Assembly: GCA_951213105.1 (NCBI GenBank) | Contig: OX578136.1 | Span: forward strand, 154,669,178 to 154,733,177 | Length of the DNA stretch: 64,000 bases | Reading direction: 5' to 3' | From: Amaurobius ferox | Taxonomy: Eukaryota; Arthropoda; Arachnida; Araneae; Amaurobiidae | Shown here: positions 47,560 through 59,169 of the stretch, piece by piece | How positions within the stretch are numbered: position 1 is the first letter of the stretch | Layout of the letters: each line of letters opens with the position of its first letter | Notes under the pieces: model-generated | Database searches by the model: none | The model's input: only the letters and a program-made list of their open reading frames with translations | What the model was told of the DNA's origin: nothing | Program-made: the position numbers and the translations under genes

Positions 47560-48490
47560 CTCAATACAAATGAAAAAATCTGATGTGGGCAACACATGAC
47601 TTTCCTTATATATTACTATGAATGTACTACTTTTACAGTAAAAATAAATAGGTTTTTCTTATAGTAGATACTTATATTCTTTCCAAGATATTGAATTTTC
47701 AACAATTAGTTGTCATTTTCATAGATTTAGCGTCATTTTTATCCAGATGGGTAGATTTTCGTTAATTTGGCAAAATTTCAAAAATTCGCCAAGTTGGCGA
47801 CATTCCGCCAAATTCGTCGCCAAAATCTCGCCAAGCGTTATGGACAAGAGAAATAAGTTATTCTTAGATAAATGACTATTGGCGATCAAATACAAAAGTA
47901 TTACTCAAAGTATCTTTTCTCATGAATGGAACGAGCTAGATCCACGAGAATGATGTCACCCAATTTATCGCATGGTAGTACATATGAAAAGCGAATATGT
48001 TTCTCAACAGTTAATATTTGTTTTTAATTTATGGGATTTTTTGATAAATTTATTTGAAAAATGTGCAATATCTCGAGAACGGTTCATGGTAGCGTTCTAA
48101 AATTTATGCCAATCATTTTCTAAGGAAAAATCACATACGAAATGTCTATTTGCGTAACTTTATTAAAGGTTTTCATTTCTTGATGATTTTTTCAAAATTT
48201 CACTCAAAAATTTAGGAGGGTTCTGAACATTCGATTACGTTTAAAAAAAATAGGCTTCAAGTATTCACGGATTGTGATTTTTGTACCAAATTTCATTCGA
48301 ATCGGTCCATTCGTTCGTGAGATATCATCTCAACAGACTCACTGACATACACACACACACACACACCACCTCAAAAATGTTCGATTCGTGATCAGGGATG
48401 CTTGAAACGTGCTCTCCCGTCGAAAACTCGATTTCGAATTTTCGACCCCGTCATAATACTTTCCTTATACATTATGTATATAAAGAAAGT
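47560..48490 (-). repeat. Dispersed repeat family A, full copy
   Basis: Reverse complement of the copy at 55128-56050. The family start (TATACATTATGTATA region, palindromic TCGAAAACTCGATTTCGAA block) is at the right and the TGGGCAACACATGACTTTCC end at the left. The AC-rich block at 48345-48366 is the family's GT block. Confidence 0.85.
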
Positions 48491-49097
48491 AATAACTATA
48501 TTTTGCCGATCATTATCAGTGATAAACTACTTATAATGAAACTGACTAGATAACCAGGAGGGGGTGTGAAGATGGATAATGGAAATGTCTGCAAGAATGC
48601 ATGTTATTTCTTTAGTGTTCCCATTAATAAAAAGAAATACAATACAAATAAATGTTTGAAATATATATATAGTAAGACGATAACGACAGGAGTCAATTGA
48701 AGCAAAATCATGTGATTAATTTTCGGAACAGAAACAGAAGTTAAGATTCAAATTTATCGTGCAACTAACTATTCAATAGAAATGGTGTTATGCCATTATT
48801 ATTCTTCCAAATTTCCTTTGAAGGATGACACTGTAAATATATTTTAAACTTATAACAAATTCCCCTCAGTATGTGTTATATATGAGAAGAGTAGGCAAAT
48901 CCTTCCTACCTCATCACTCTAAATATATATAAGAGAAGTAGCTCAATCAGTTTAAAAATGTTCGAGACAATTTGATTGGTCTTCTCCATACTTGATCGCA
49001 CGAGAGTAAGAAAAGTATTGCGACGATATCGAAAATTCTATATTGACACCTTTGCTTATTTGAGAATAAAACAAGACCATTGATATGGAGTGTGTGA
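48491..49097. other. Unassigned AT-rich sequence
   Basis: No gene or shared repeat recognised. Confidence 0.5.
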
Positions 49098-50640
49098 GGG
49101 GGGGGGGATAAAGAGGTAAATAAAGGTACGATGAGGTATATAAATAAGGAGAAAGAGAAACGAGGAAGAAAGCAGAAGGACAGCGTATATATTTTACCTC
49201 TTGTATCTTCGTTAGAGAGAGAGGGGAGAGAGAGGCAGAGGAAGAAGAGGGAGAGGAAGAAGAGGGAGAGGAAGAAGAGGGAGAGGAGAAAGGGAGAGGG
49301 AGAGAGGGAGAGGAGAGAGGGAGAGAGGGAGAGGAGAGAGAGAACTAGGGAGATAGAGAGGGAGCAAAATAAAGCTATTGAGTGAGAGCGAGGGGGAGTT
49401 AAAGAGGGAACTAGGGGAGCAAGAGAAATGGAGAGAGCAATGGAAAGCTATTGAATGAGAGAGAGAGAGGGGGGAGGGTTAGAAAAGGATCTAGGGGGGA
49501 GACATAACAACGGAGATAGAAAGGAAGCAAGAGAAAGAGAGGGAAATATGGAGAGACATAACTATGAAGATAGAGGGGGAGCAATGGAAAGTTATTGAGT
49601 GAGGAAGAAAAAGAGATAGGGGGAGCAATGGAAAGTTATTGAGTGAGGAAGAAAATGAGAGAGGGGGAGGAAGGGAAGAAAGAAGGAGTGTAAACGAGGA
49701 AGCAGAAGAGCTATGAAGAAAGATCAAGGAAACGAGAAAGTAAGGGAGATAGAAAGTAAGGGAAAGATAGAGAGCAAGTGAGAAAACATGGTTGGAAGAG
49801 TGCACGGTAGAGAGAAAGACCAAGTAGAAAGAAAGACCAAGGTAAAAAGAAGGAGAAAGGTAAAAAGAAAGAGTAAGGTAGTGAGAGTGAGAGAGTAAGG
49901 TAGTGTGAGAGAGAGTAAGGTAGTGAGAGAGAGAGTAAGGTAGTGAGAGAGAGAGTAAGGTAGTGAGAGAGAGAGTAAGGTAGTGAGAGAGAGTAAGGCA
50001 GTGAGAGAGCAAGGCAGTGAGAGAGAGCAAGGCAGTGAGAGAGAGCAAGGCAGTGAGAGAGAGCAAGGCAGTGAGAGAGTAAGGTAGTGAGAGAGAGAGT
50101 AAGGTAGTGAGAGAGAGTAAGATAGTGAGAGAGAGTAAGGCAGTGAGAGAGAGCAAGGCAGTGAGAGAGAGCAAGGCAGTGAGAGAGAGCAAGGCAGTGA
50201 GAAAGCAAGGCAGTGAGAGAGAGCAAGGCAGTGAAAGAGCAAGGCAGTGAGAGAGCAAGGCAGTGAGAGAGCAAGGCAGTAAGAGAGCAAGGCAGTGAGA
50301 GAGCAAGGCAGTGAGAGAGCAAGGCAGTGAGAGAGCAAGGCAGTGAGAGAGCAAGGCAGTGAGAGAGCAAGGCAGTGAGAGAGCAAGGCAGTGAGAGAGC
50401 AAGTTAAAGCAATTAAGAGAGAGAGAGCAAGGAAAAGTAAGTAAGAGAGGGAGAAAGAGAGAGCAATGAAATGAAAGTAAAATAGATAGCAATGAAAGAA
50501 AGTAATAGAGATAGCAAGAAAGAAAGTAAGAGAGTGAACAAGGAAAAAAAAAGTAAGAGAGTGAACAAGGAAAAGAAAGTAAGAGAGTGAACAAGGAAAA
50601 GAAAGTAAGAGAGCGTCATTGGAGAGACAGAATAAAAGAA
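49098..50640. repeat. ~1.5-kb polypurine tract with nested GA-rich tandem repeats
   Basis: The plus strand is almost entirely A and G. Sub-arrays: GAGAGGAAGAAGAGG units (49220-49290), AGTGAGAGAGAGTAAGGT (about 49875-50130), and a 16-bp GAGAGAGCAAGGCAGT unit (about 50215-50400) with longer 18-20-bp variants to its left. The lack of stop codons on the minus strand produces long Leu/Ser frames that are not genes. Such mirror-like purine tracts can form triplex DNA. Confidence 0.9.
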
Positions 50641-51673
50641 AGACTAGGATGGTAGGGGACTACTAGGAGAGACTAACTAGTCTAGATAAATTGAACAATT
50701 CGAATGACATTTGATATAATTACATATGCAAGTGGAAGAATCCTAATGATATTGGGCAAAAGCGAATCATACAAAAGACAAATCTTATCAAATTTCACAA
50801 ATATAAAAATACTTATGGTCAATCATTTAAAAATATATTTAATTAGAAAATGCAAGAAATTACTTCTATAATTCTGTCTGCAAAGCTCTCGAGATATTTA
50901 AAGTTTTTCTCAACTAAAAGAAAACAACATTTAGAAAGAAATTATATAACATATTGCATTAAATAATTAAGCGCTTTTCATGATGTTTAGGACAAATCAA
51001 ATGGTGTCAGTCCTGGAAGATACAGTACTTGAGTTACAAAGCTCTTGCCATAGTACAACATGACGTCGACAACCAGATCCGGAAAGCGTCATTTTTCACA
51101 TTCGTCGTGCAATTAGCGCGTGAATATGTATTCGTATTTTCCCCAGTTTCAATTATTAGACACAAAGACCAAACTTCAACTTAGTATGTAAAAAACGTAA
51201 TGCGCTGCCATCTTCTGAATTTTTAATGCGGTGCTAGAAAAATAATTTGCTACGATAATAAAAATGTCATACTTTATGGAAAAAGAACCTCCTAAATAAC
51301 TACGTACTGCCGATTATTATCCGTGCTCCAATAAATAACGAAACTCATTAAATAATCGACTTCGAGTATGCATAAAGATAATAGCAAGAATTAATGCATT
51401 TTCTTCAGTGTTCGCATAAATAAAAACTAAGACAATGAAACAAATGGGCCTGAACCATACTAGGAAAGAAAACGACCTACTTATGAGATAGTAATAGCTA
51501 TTCCACGTGATTAACTCGGAATAAAAACATAAATTTTAAATTTATCATGCAACTACTATTTAGTTATTCGCAGAAATAGCTATTTCGTGTTTATTTCTAT
51601 AAACTAATTTTGAAGGTAAACATGGGATGTTTATTGGTGTTAAAAATTTTGTATACTATTGATTTTACTATAA
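50641..51673. other. Unassigned AT-rich sequence
   Basis: No gene or repeat recognised. Confidence 0.5.
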
Positions 51674-52147
51674 TATTTTGAAGCATCTATTTTTGAAGAT
51701 CTACTATAGGTAGAGTTTAGATGGTGACTGATATGGATTCAGTAAAATTTTACTAGAGGAGTTAGGAAATAACTAAGGATATTAATTTCCGATTCTTTTT
51801 CTATTTACGGTTCAAAAATTTTCAATTGTCTTGAAACATCTGTTTCTTTGAGATTGGTTATACATAGAGCTTAAATGATAACTGATTTGGATTTTAGGAT
51901 TAAATTCTGGAGGAGTTAGGGTGGATTACTAAGGATTTCCACTTTCATTTCCCTTTTCCGTTTTCGATTTAAAAAATTTCATTCAAATATATTTTTCTTA
52001 GGATTGGCTATATATAGATGGATATGACTTATATGGATTAAACATCGAATTCTGGAGGTGTGAAAGGACTCACTTTTCCACTTCTGGTTCTGAAGATATC
52101 ACTTCCGATTTAAAAATTTACATTTTCTTTGAAACATTTCTTTTCAG
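51674..52147. repeat. Degenerate tandem repeat, ~165-bp unit, about three copies
   Basis: Recurring order: GAAACATCTNTTTCTTNGAG, ATTGGCTATAYATAGA, ATATGGATT, AAATTCTGGAGGAGTTAGG, TTTCCACTTC, CGATTTAAAAATTT. The copies are well diverged. Confidence 0.65.
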
Positions 52148-52267
52148 GTTCGGCTTCCTATACTTGCTTTCTTTAAGGAAGTATTAGAAAATTATATATT
52201 ATTATGTGATGTATCATGGATACGTTATATTTGTTGTTGCACTTAAGGCGGCACAACATGCTTCATA

Positions 52268-52690
52268 AGCCCCGTTCACATGCAAGGCCGTATTTTCCGG
52301 CCATGAAACATTGGGGTGAAAAAGAGGGTATTTTCCGGGATCCATTCTAGACCCGTTCACATGTGCAACCCCCATTACTCCCGCTTAAAGGGCTAGGGCC
52401 CATTTTTCTTAAATGCTTTTGACATTCATTTTTGGTAAACAATATATCTTTTTCTTTTCTTTTTTTAAAAAAGCGTATTATTTTTAATTCATTATTCCAA
52501 GTTATTATTTTATCTATTTAATATAACAAATGTGCGGAAATGAGAAATAAAATAATCTTATATATATAAATTAAATCTAAATAATGTATATAAATTAAAC
52601 TTGGATCTTTATAAACTAAACATCAAATTAAAAATAATATGCCAAAATTAAATTTAATATATTTTTAAAACTGTAAATATATGCTTATTG

Positions 52691-52770
<80 letters not shown>

Positions 52771-54345
52771 GTTTTATTCCATGAAACTGTTTAAAGAATT
52801 CATTCTTAAAAGTCAAAAAGAAAGTTTTTCTCATTTAATCTTCGTTTTTAAGCTAAATTATGACGTTTAAACTTGAATTAGTGGAAAAAGTGTAACACCA
52901 TTTTAAGAAACTTTATTCAAGACAAATCGATATAAGAAGTTGGCATAGAGAAAAAAATATGCATATTTATACCGAATACATTTTAATTATTACAAAATCG
53001 GTATAACTCATTTTTTATTAAAAACACATAAGACCTTACTGCATGGCCCAGATACCAAAAATCTCATATACCACTAATACCGCAATTAAAAATAATGTTT
53101 TTAATATAGCAGTATAAAAAATACTTATGATGGACATGTTTCATTGATATGTAAAATAGGTAGTCCTCCAAGTAATCTAAAAATAAAATTAATAAAATAA
53201 AATCGTCTTCCTATGTAGTTAGTATCTAAAATAAAATATATAAAAATAATTGATATTTCTGATACTAGCAATCATCGAGTATTCTTTCTTTTTTTTTTTA
53301 AAGGAGGGGGGGGGGGAGCATTTTGTAAGCTAATTTACACTGTTCAGTTTATTGCAAAATGTATGTATGTAAAGTTATTTTGAATGCCTGAAACATTTTA
53401 TTGTTATTGATATACATAATTATAAAACTCAATTCTCTACTAATCATAATATTGGCATCATAATCACATCATCTCAAGTTATGGAACATTTCGCATTGAT
53501 ATGTAAAAGCTTAGAATACAAAACTAAAATAATCAAACTTGAAATATAATGTATAAATAATTTATTTACAGTAATTAACAACATATATTCATTTAAATAT
53601 AAACACATTATACTCGTTTTAAACAATATAAAATAAATGAGTATTAAGATAGATTTATCTAATATACATTCTACTCTTATATAAAACTAAGAAAATCTTT
53701 TTATCATTTGTTAAAAACTTAGATAAATCCAGAAAATTTGCCCAAGAAACAGAACATTATATTTTAAAGTTACTGCTTCAAAGGAAAATCAGCTGGCTTA
53801 CGACTTTTAACTAACACTTAATTGTATACGTTTTGTAATTAAAAAACAAACATGTCTATAAAAATTATCCTGAAATCGAGGAACAAATATTTCTAATTCA
53901 TGAGATAACAATTAGCTCAAATAAACAAGATGTACATACCCGCATCAGTCTTTTTCAGTAGGATTCTCCGTTCATTAAATTCTGATGTATAATAAGGATC
54001 AATCCGTTTAATTCGTAAATAAGTCCGTGTAATGAATGCAAATAATCTATATAATAAGCTATAAATTCATCATTATTGTACAATCTTCAGATAGAATTTG
54101 TAAACAAGGTCCACGAGGTATCTCAGTATCCGCCATGTTTTTCAAGAAATCGCAGTTGCGCGCATGGAATTGTGGGTAAAAATCCCCAATCTACCCCCTT
54201 CGTTCCCTCAAATAAGAAGGAAGGAAATCATACCTCCTTTCAACCCTCTTTCGAACCGGTATTTTCCCGGCTTGGACATGTGAACGGTGACACAGTCGAA
54301 ATGCGGCTATGATACCGGCTTTAAATTGTGCATGTGAACGGGGCT
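52268..54345. mobile_element. DNA-transposon-like element with doubled terminal repeats
   Basis: Perfect 17-bp inverted ends: AGCCCCGTTCACATGCA (52268-52284) and its complement (54329-54345), flanked by ATA on both sides. About 80 bp (left) and 55 bp (right) inside each end the word CCGTTCACATG occurs a second time in the same orientation (52353; complement 54277), so each terminus is double. The interior is AT-rich and holds (AT)n at 52697-52767; no transposase is seen. GCCCCGTTCACA-type ends with 3-bp duplications suggest a PIF/Harbinger or ISL2EU relative. Confidence 0.7.
52697..52767. repeat. (AT)n microsatellite
   Basis: About 70 bp of uninterrupted AT dinucleotides. Confidence 0.95.
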
Positions 54346-55052
54346 ATAGAGATCTAATTGTATCTCAGAGAAAAAAAAATCTTATTATTGCTCAAATGAT
54401 AGTTATTACACAGAACAAGTTATATTAGGAAAAAAATGTTTAGAACAGAAGGTTTATCATAATGTTGGTCTAGCCCTGGGATCTCTTGGACTTGAAATGG
54501 CTTCTAGTGACATTCAAAGTAGAGAAATGAATTCATTTTAAATCAAATACTTTCGCATTTAAAACTGGTTTTTCATAAATCTAATAGGTATTTTAGTATT
54601 GTCGATTATTGTCTTTTGCAAAAGTTGTAGAAATCTGATGCACATGATGTGACGTTCCGGCGTGAAATTCTATGATTTTTCCGGCACACGTGACTTGATT
54701 TTCTATGATTATTCCGGCACATGATTTTCTATGTGTACTCATATTTATTTTTCTTATATATTTCGAACATTTAAGTGTGATCGCACAAAATAACACATAA
54801 CATGGATAGTTACTTGCAATGGTATCCAATTTGCAGTCTAAAAACATTTTCATTTGATGATTTAGCACAATTAGAAAATGTTTCCAACTCGCCAAAATTC
54901 TAGAAGACTGAAATATCTTGATAATGTTTATTCTAGAGACATGGGGTTCGTTTTATTTTTTAGTCATCTATACTTACATAAAAAACCCCAGGCATTAAGA
55001 ATTAATTCTTTTATTTAAAATGTTGGCAATTTTTATGGCATTTAAAAGCAAG
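54346..55052. other. Unassigned sequence
   Basis: No gene recognised. A small triplication of TTTTCTATGATTWTTCCGGC lies near 54665-54740. Confidence 0.5.
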
Positions 55053-55127
55053 AAAGATCAATCATGCATACAGATATGGTCATGAAACACTTTCCACTTG
55101 AAATGCAATTTTATTTAACCTTTTGCT
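55053..55127 (+). repeat. Family B 5' end, fragment
   Basis: GCAAGAAAGATCAATCATGC to AAATGCAATTTTATTTAA, then cut by the start of a family A copy. Confidence 0.7.
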
Positions 55128-56050
55128 TATATACTTATATAAGGAAAGTATTGTGACGGGGTCGAAATCTTCAACGGGAGAGCACGTTTTTAGCATCCCT
55201 GAAAACACGAATCAGACGTTTTTGAGGTGATGTTTGTGTGTGCGTGTGGAAGTATGTGTGTGTGCGTGTCGGTGGGTCTGTGGAGACAATAACTGACGAA
55301 CGAATCAACCGATTCGAACGAAATTTGGTACAAAAATTACAATCCGTGAATACTGGAAGCCTATTGTTTTTAAACGCCCAAAATTTTCGAGTGAATTTTT
55401 TAAAACATCATCAAAAAATGTAAACCTTTAATAAGGTTACGCAACTAGACATCTCTTATGTAATTTTTCCTTAGAAAACGATTGACATAAATTTTTGAAC
55501 GCTAGCATGAACCGTTCTCGAGATATTGCACATTTTTTAAATACATTTATCAAAATATCCCATAAATTAAAAAAAAAATATTAACTGTTGAGAAGTTCAT
55601 GTTTCGCATGATATTACATATGAAACATGTTCACTTTTCATATGTAATATCATGCGATAAATTGGGTGACATCATTCTCGTGGATCTAGCTCGTTCCATT
55701 CATGAGAAAATATAATTTGAGTAACACTTTTGTATTTAAGCGCCAATAATCATTTATTTGCTATAAGAATAACTTATCTAACGTCCATAACGCTTGATGA
55801 TTTTGGCGACGAATTTGGTGGAATGTCGCCAACTCGGCGACTTTTTAAATATTGCCAAATTAATGAAAATCTCGCCAAATGGATAGAAATGACGCTAAAT
55901 CAATGAAAATGACGACTAATTGACGAAAATTAAATATCTTAGAAAGAATATAAGTATCTACTATAAGAATAACCTATTTGTTTTTACTGTAAAAGTAGTA
56001 AATTTATTGCATTATATAAGGAAAGTCATGTGCTAACCACATCAGATTTT
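55128..56050 (+). repeat. Dispersed repeat family A, full copy
   Basis: TATATAAGGAAAGTATTGTG start, GT block, AATTTGGTACAAAAATTACA, CTCGAGATATTGCAC, a strong hairpin (55604-55657), AACTCGGCGACTTTTTAAAT, degenerate GCCAAAT-GAAAATGA words, and GGAAAGTCATGTGC at the end. Non-coding. Family B sequence lies on both sides. Confidence 0.85.
55604..55657. repeat. Perfect 22-bp inverted repeat in family A
   Basis: Arms 55604-55625 and 55636-55657 are exact reverse complements around a 10-bp loop; the arm begins TCGCATGATATTACATATG. Other family A copies have only the right arm (compare 47965-47985 and 59625-59650), so the left arm is a local inverted duplication. Confidence 0.85.
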
Positions 56051-56467
56051 GTTATTTTGAAATGAGTCACTAGATCTCTCCATATAACACGGGTGCAGTT
56101 ATTATTTCAATTTTTATTAAAAACTACCTAACATATTTTACGTGATAATTTGAATATTTTCCATAATGTTTTAAGCAATTTGTGAATTTTAACAAATAAA
56201 TGATTATAGCTTAAAAATGTTTGAAAAATTAGGTTCCATAGGGTTTAATGTATTTCACTTTTTCAACCCGGGTAAAATCCGAAACTAATTAGGTAATATC
56301 TTTCATTTTCCCTCACATATGTCCCACAGACCGGCTCAACAACATACTACAATTTCATTTTGATAAAATCATTTTTACGTCAGTCATTGCGCGAACGGAC
56401 AGACAGACAGACAGACAGAATATACAAAGTCACAAACACTTTCCAACTATACTGGGAAGTGTTAAAA
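56051..56467 (+). repeat. Family B 3' end
   Basis: TTTTGAAATGAGTCACTAGA through CATAGGGTTTAATG and (CAGA)n to the variant terminal hairpin 56435-56463. Confidence 0.8.
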
Positions 56468-59165
56468 AAGCCAGTTTTGTATTTTACAAATTGTACTAAA
56501 ATCTACTCAGTACCAGGGTAACTTAATTTCTACACTTACAGATATTATAATCAAATTTTAATTTTTCTATATTTGGCGTTCAATGGTGCCATCATGTAGG
56601 TCCACCTAATTACGCATTTCTTTTAAATAAAATACTTTTGGGGAAATACTTTTACAGTCATTTTACTACTCACATAAGGCAATTATAGGGGGCAGTTAAA
56701 AGGTCCTTCATTATAGCACATCCTTGTTTGAGATATATTGTTAATAATTATATTTTTTACTAATAAAATATTTTAATGTATATAAAAATTAAAGCATTAT
56801 TTCTACGTATTCTAAAAATCCTGGATATTATTTCAGATGACAAGAATCATTCGGAATTTTTGGATGACTAACGTTTTATTAAAAGCACCAGTAAAAGGAA
56901 AAAGAGACAATACACAGCTATTAACTCTCTTTTAAAAGGTCGGCCACCAAATAACCACCATGTACAAAAAACAGCCACTGCTTATTCAACTAATTGAGAT
57001 AATGTACGATAATATTTTCAAAAGGCTGGTGTATTCACAATTTATTTTGACTCGTATTACGTCAACTCCTTCTAATTGAACGATGACCAACTTGTACACA
57101 CCTCTGCGAAACCAACTTGATGACCAACCCGATGACCAACTTGTACACACCTCCGGCCATCCAAATAGTTGCTCTAAGTCTTCGGACGAGTCGGGTGGTC
57201 TGGGCTTTCGACACCTCTGCGAAAAGATCTCGAGAAATCTGCCGAACTCTCTAAATTCTTGACCAAATGCCCAAACTATAGGTATCGAGAAGTCGCCAAA
57301 ACTTGTCGAAAGGAGAACTCTTCAAGAGTCGCCAAGTTGGCAATATTTCACAAAATGCGCCGCCAAAGTCAAGATATTTTTAGTATTTTTAACAATATAT
57401 TAATAACTATATGAGATATGCATTTTGAAATGAGAAGGCCTACAGGAGAGGTAGGCCATCACTGCTTTATTCATTTGAAAATTTGATTTGTAAATATCCG
57501 TAACGTGTAGGTTGGTTAACATAGCAAACATTGTCTAGTTTCATATAAATCTAAACATATACTCAAGTCAATACTATGTAATATTTCGAGACAGCTGAGC
57601 CACGTCAAATGTTTATACATCAAGTCATTTGAAACATCTCGCTCTGGTGGAACTCTTGAATATTCATATCACGCCATGGGTGATAATTAAAGCTGAAAGG
57701 GCTTCGAAATCAAATCACACCCACGAATTTCAACATACCCGATCTCTGTCAGGTATGGCTAGCCCATTCGATAACGGAACTGTAATCATTTTAAGGGTAG
57801 ACCAGCTGTTGAACACAAATAGAATTGAAACTTGAGAGTATAAAGGACCGAGTTAATTAATGTAAATGCCATAAATGGCATTTATGAAGTTGTTTTTTTA
57901 TTTCCTGCAGTCCATGTAAATATAATTATTGTCATGTGGTTAACTATCGAATTTTGATGGATATCTTATTTGGTACATTTGACTACGAGATAAAAATGTT
58001 TTTTGTGTATTATGTCTGCCAGTCTGTGAACATGTTCATAAGATATATTTTCAAAAGTGTCAAATTTCAAAATTCAGTGTCTAATGCTCCTAAACCATGT
58101 TAAGAAAGTTTCTGAAGGTGACTCATCAATGCTCGTTATCGATTTTCATTAGCTAATGCTCCCCAACACTTATGTATTGTTTCTCAGATTATTATTGGGT
58201 TCTGGCCAACACACATTTGTCATATTCTTTACACAAAAGTTATAAGTTCTACTACGAGGCACTTTTATTAACAGCTCTTATACCAACTTTTTGATGAAAA
58301 TATCTTATTACAATAAAATTATTTAGACTTTTCCGGTATCTATTCCAACATATTTTGAGATGCATATTTTAATAATCATAGTATGTGTGTGCATATGTAT
58401 CGATATTTTTATGCATGAGCATGCGTTAGTATGCATATGCGTATATATTAAGATATTTATATATGCATCTAATTGTGGATAAGATCAGAGCCGCCGACAG
58501 GAGGGGGCAAATGGATGCATTGCTGAGGGATCTAGAAGGCTTGGAGGTCTGGGCCGCATAAACTGTTTATGAAAAAGGTCAATAGCGGAAAAAAGGGGAT
58601 AGCAGGGGTCCTGAGCATTTATTTACTACATAGAGGGGTGGCAATGCTGTCGACGGTGCTAGACATGGTACTTTAAGGAAGAAGATAGAATCATAGAAAC
58701 TTATGCTTACATGGATTAAGGGGAAAATGATAACTCGATTGAATAATTGTAAATTAAATGATAAAAGAAAAATAAATATTTGAAATTTAAGATTTTGATA
58801 AGTTTCTCCCTTGGAGAAAGTGTAGTATTCACGGAAAATGATAATATATGATATACTTAAAAATAGCATATATTAACGCCAATCAGACGATATGCATATT
58901 ACTCATTTGCTTGATTGAGAATTTACCGACTTAGTAAAAGACAATTTTAAAATGATAAACTGAAAATGATAACAATTTTAAATAGCAATTTTAAACTGAT
59001 TTTTCAAATTTTAATGAAACCGGCTGGCTTTTGTAACTGCTCTCGTCTACACCCTTTGGGTGAGCTGGGCGGCCTGAGTTATAAGAAAAATTAAGAAAAA
59101 ACTGTAAAGATGTACAATCTTCACAAATTTTGATCTGATAAAAAACAATGACTGTTTTACTATCC
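56468..59165. other. Unassigned, with two SINE-end modules
   Basis: No gene recognised. Plus-strand SINE 3' modules lie at about 57155-57214 (GGCCATCCAAATAGTTGCTC .. GTCGGGTGGTCTGGGC) and 59020-59080 (TGAGCTGGGCGGCCTGAG). Around 57085-57160 the words GATGACCAACTTGTACACAC and CTCTGCGAAA recur, an imperfect local duplication. Confidence 0.5.
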
Positions 59166-59169
59166 TTAT

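Noticed and set aside
49491..50594. Minus-strand open frame of 367 codons, rich in Leu/Ser/Cys
   Set aside because: It is the complement of the GA-rich tract. All three minus frames stay open because CT-rich sequence rarely makes stops. Composition is pure low complexity.
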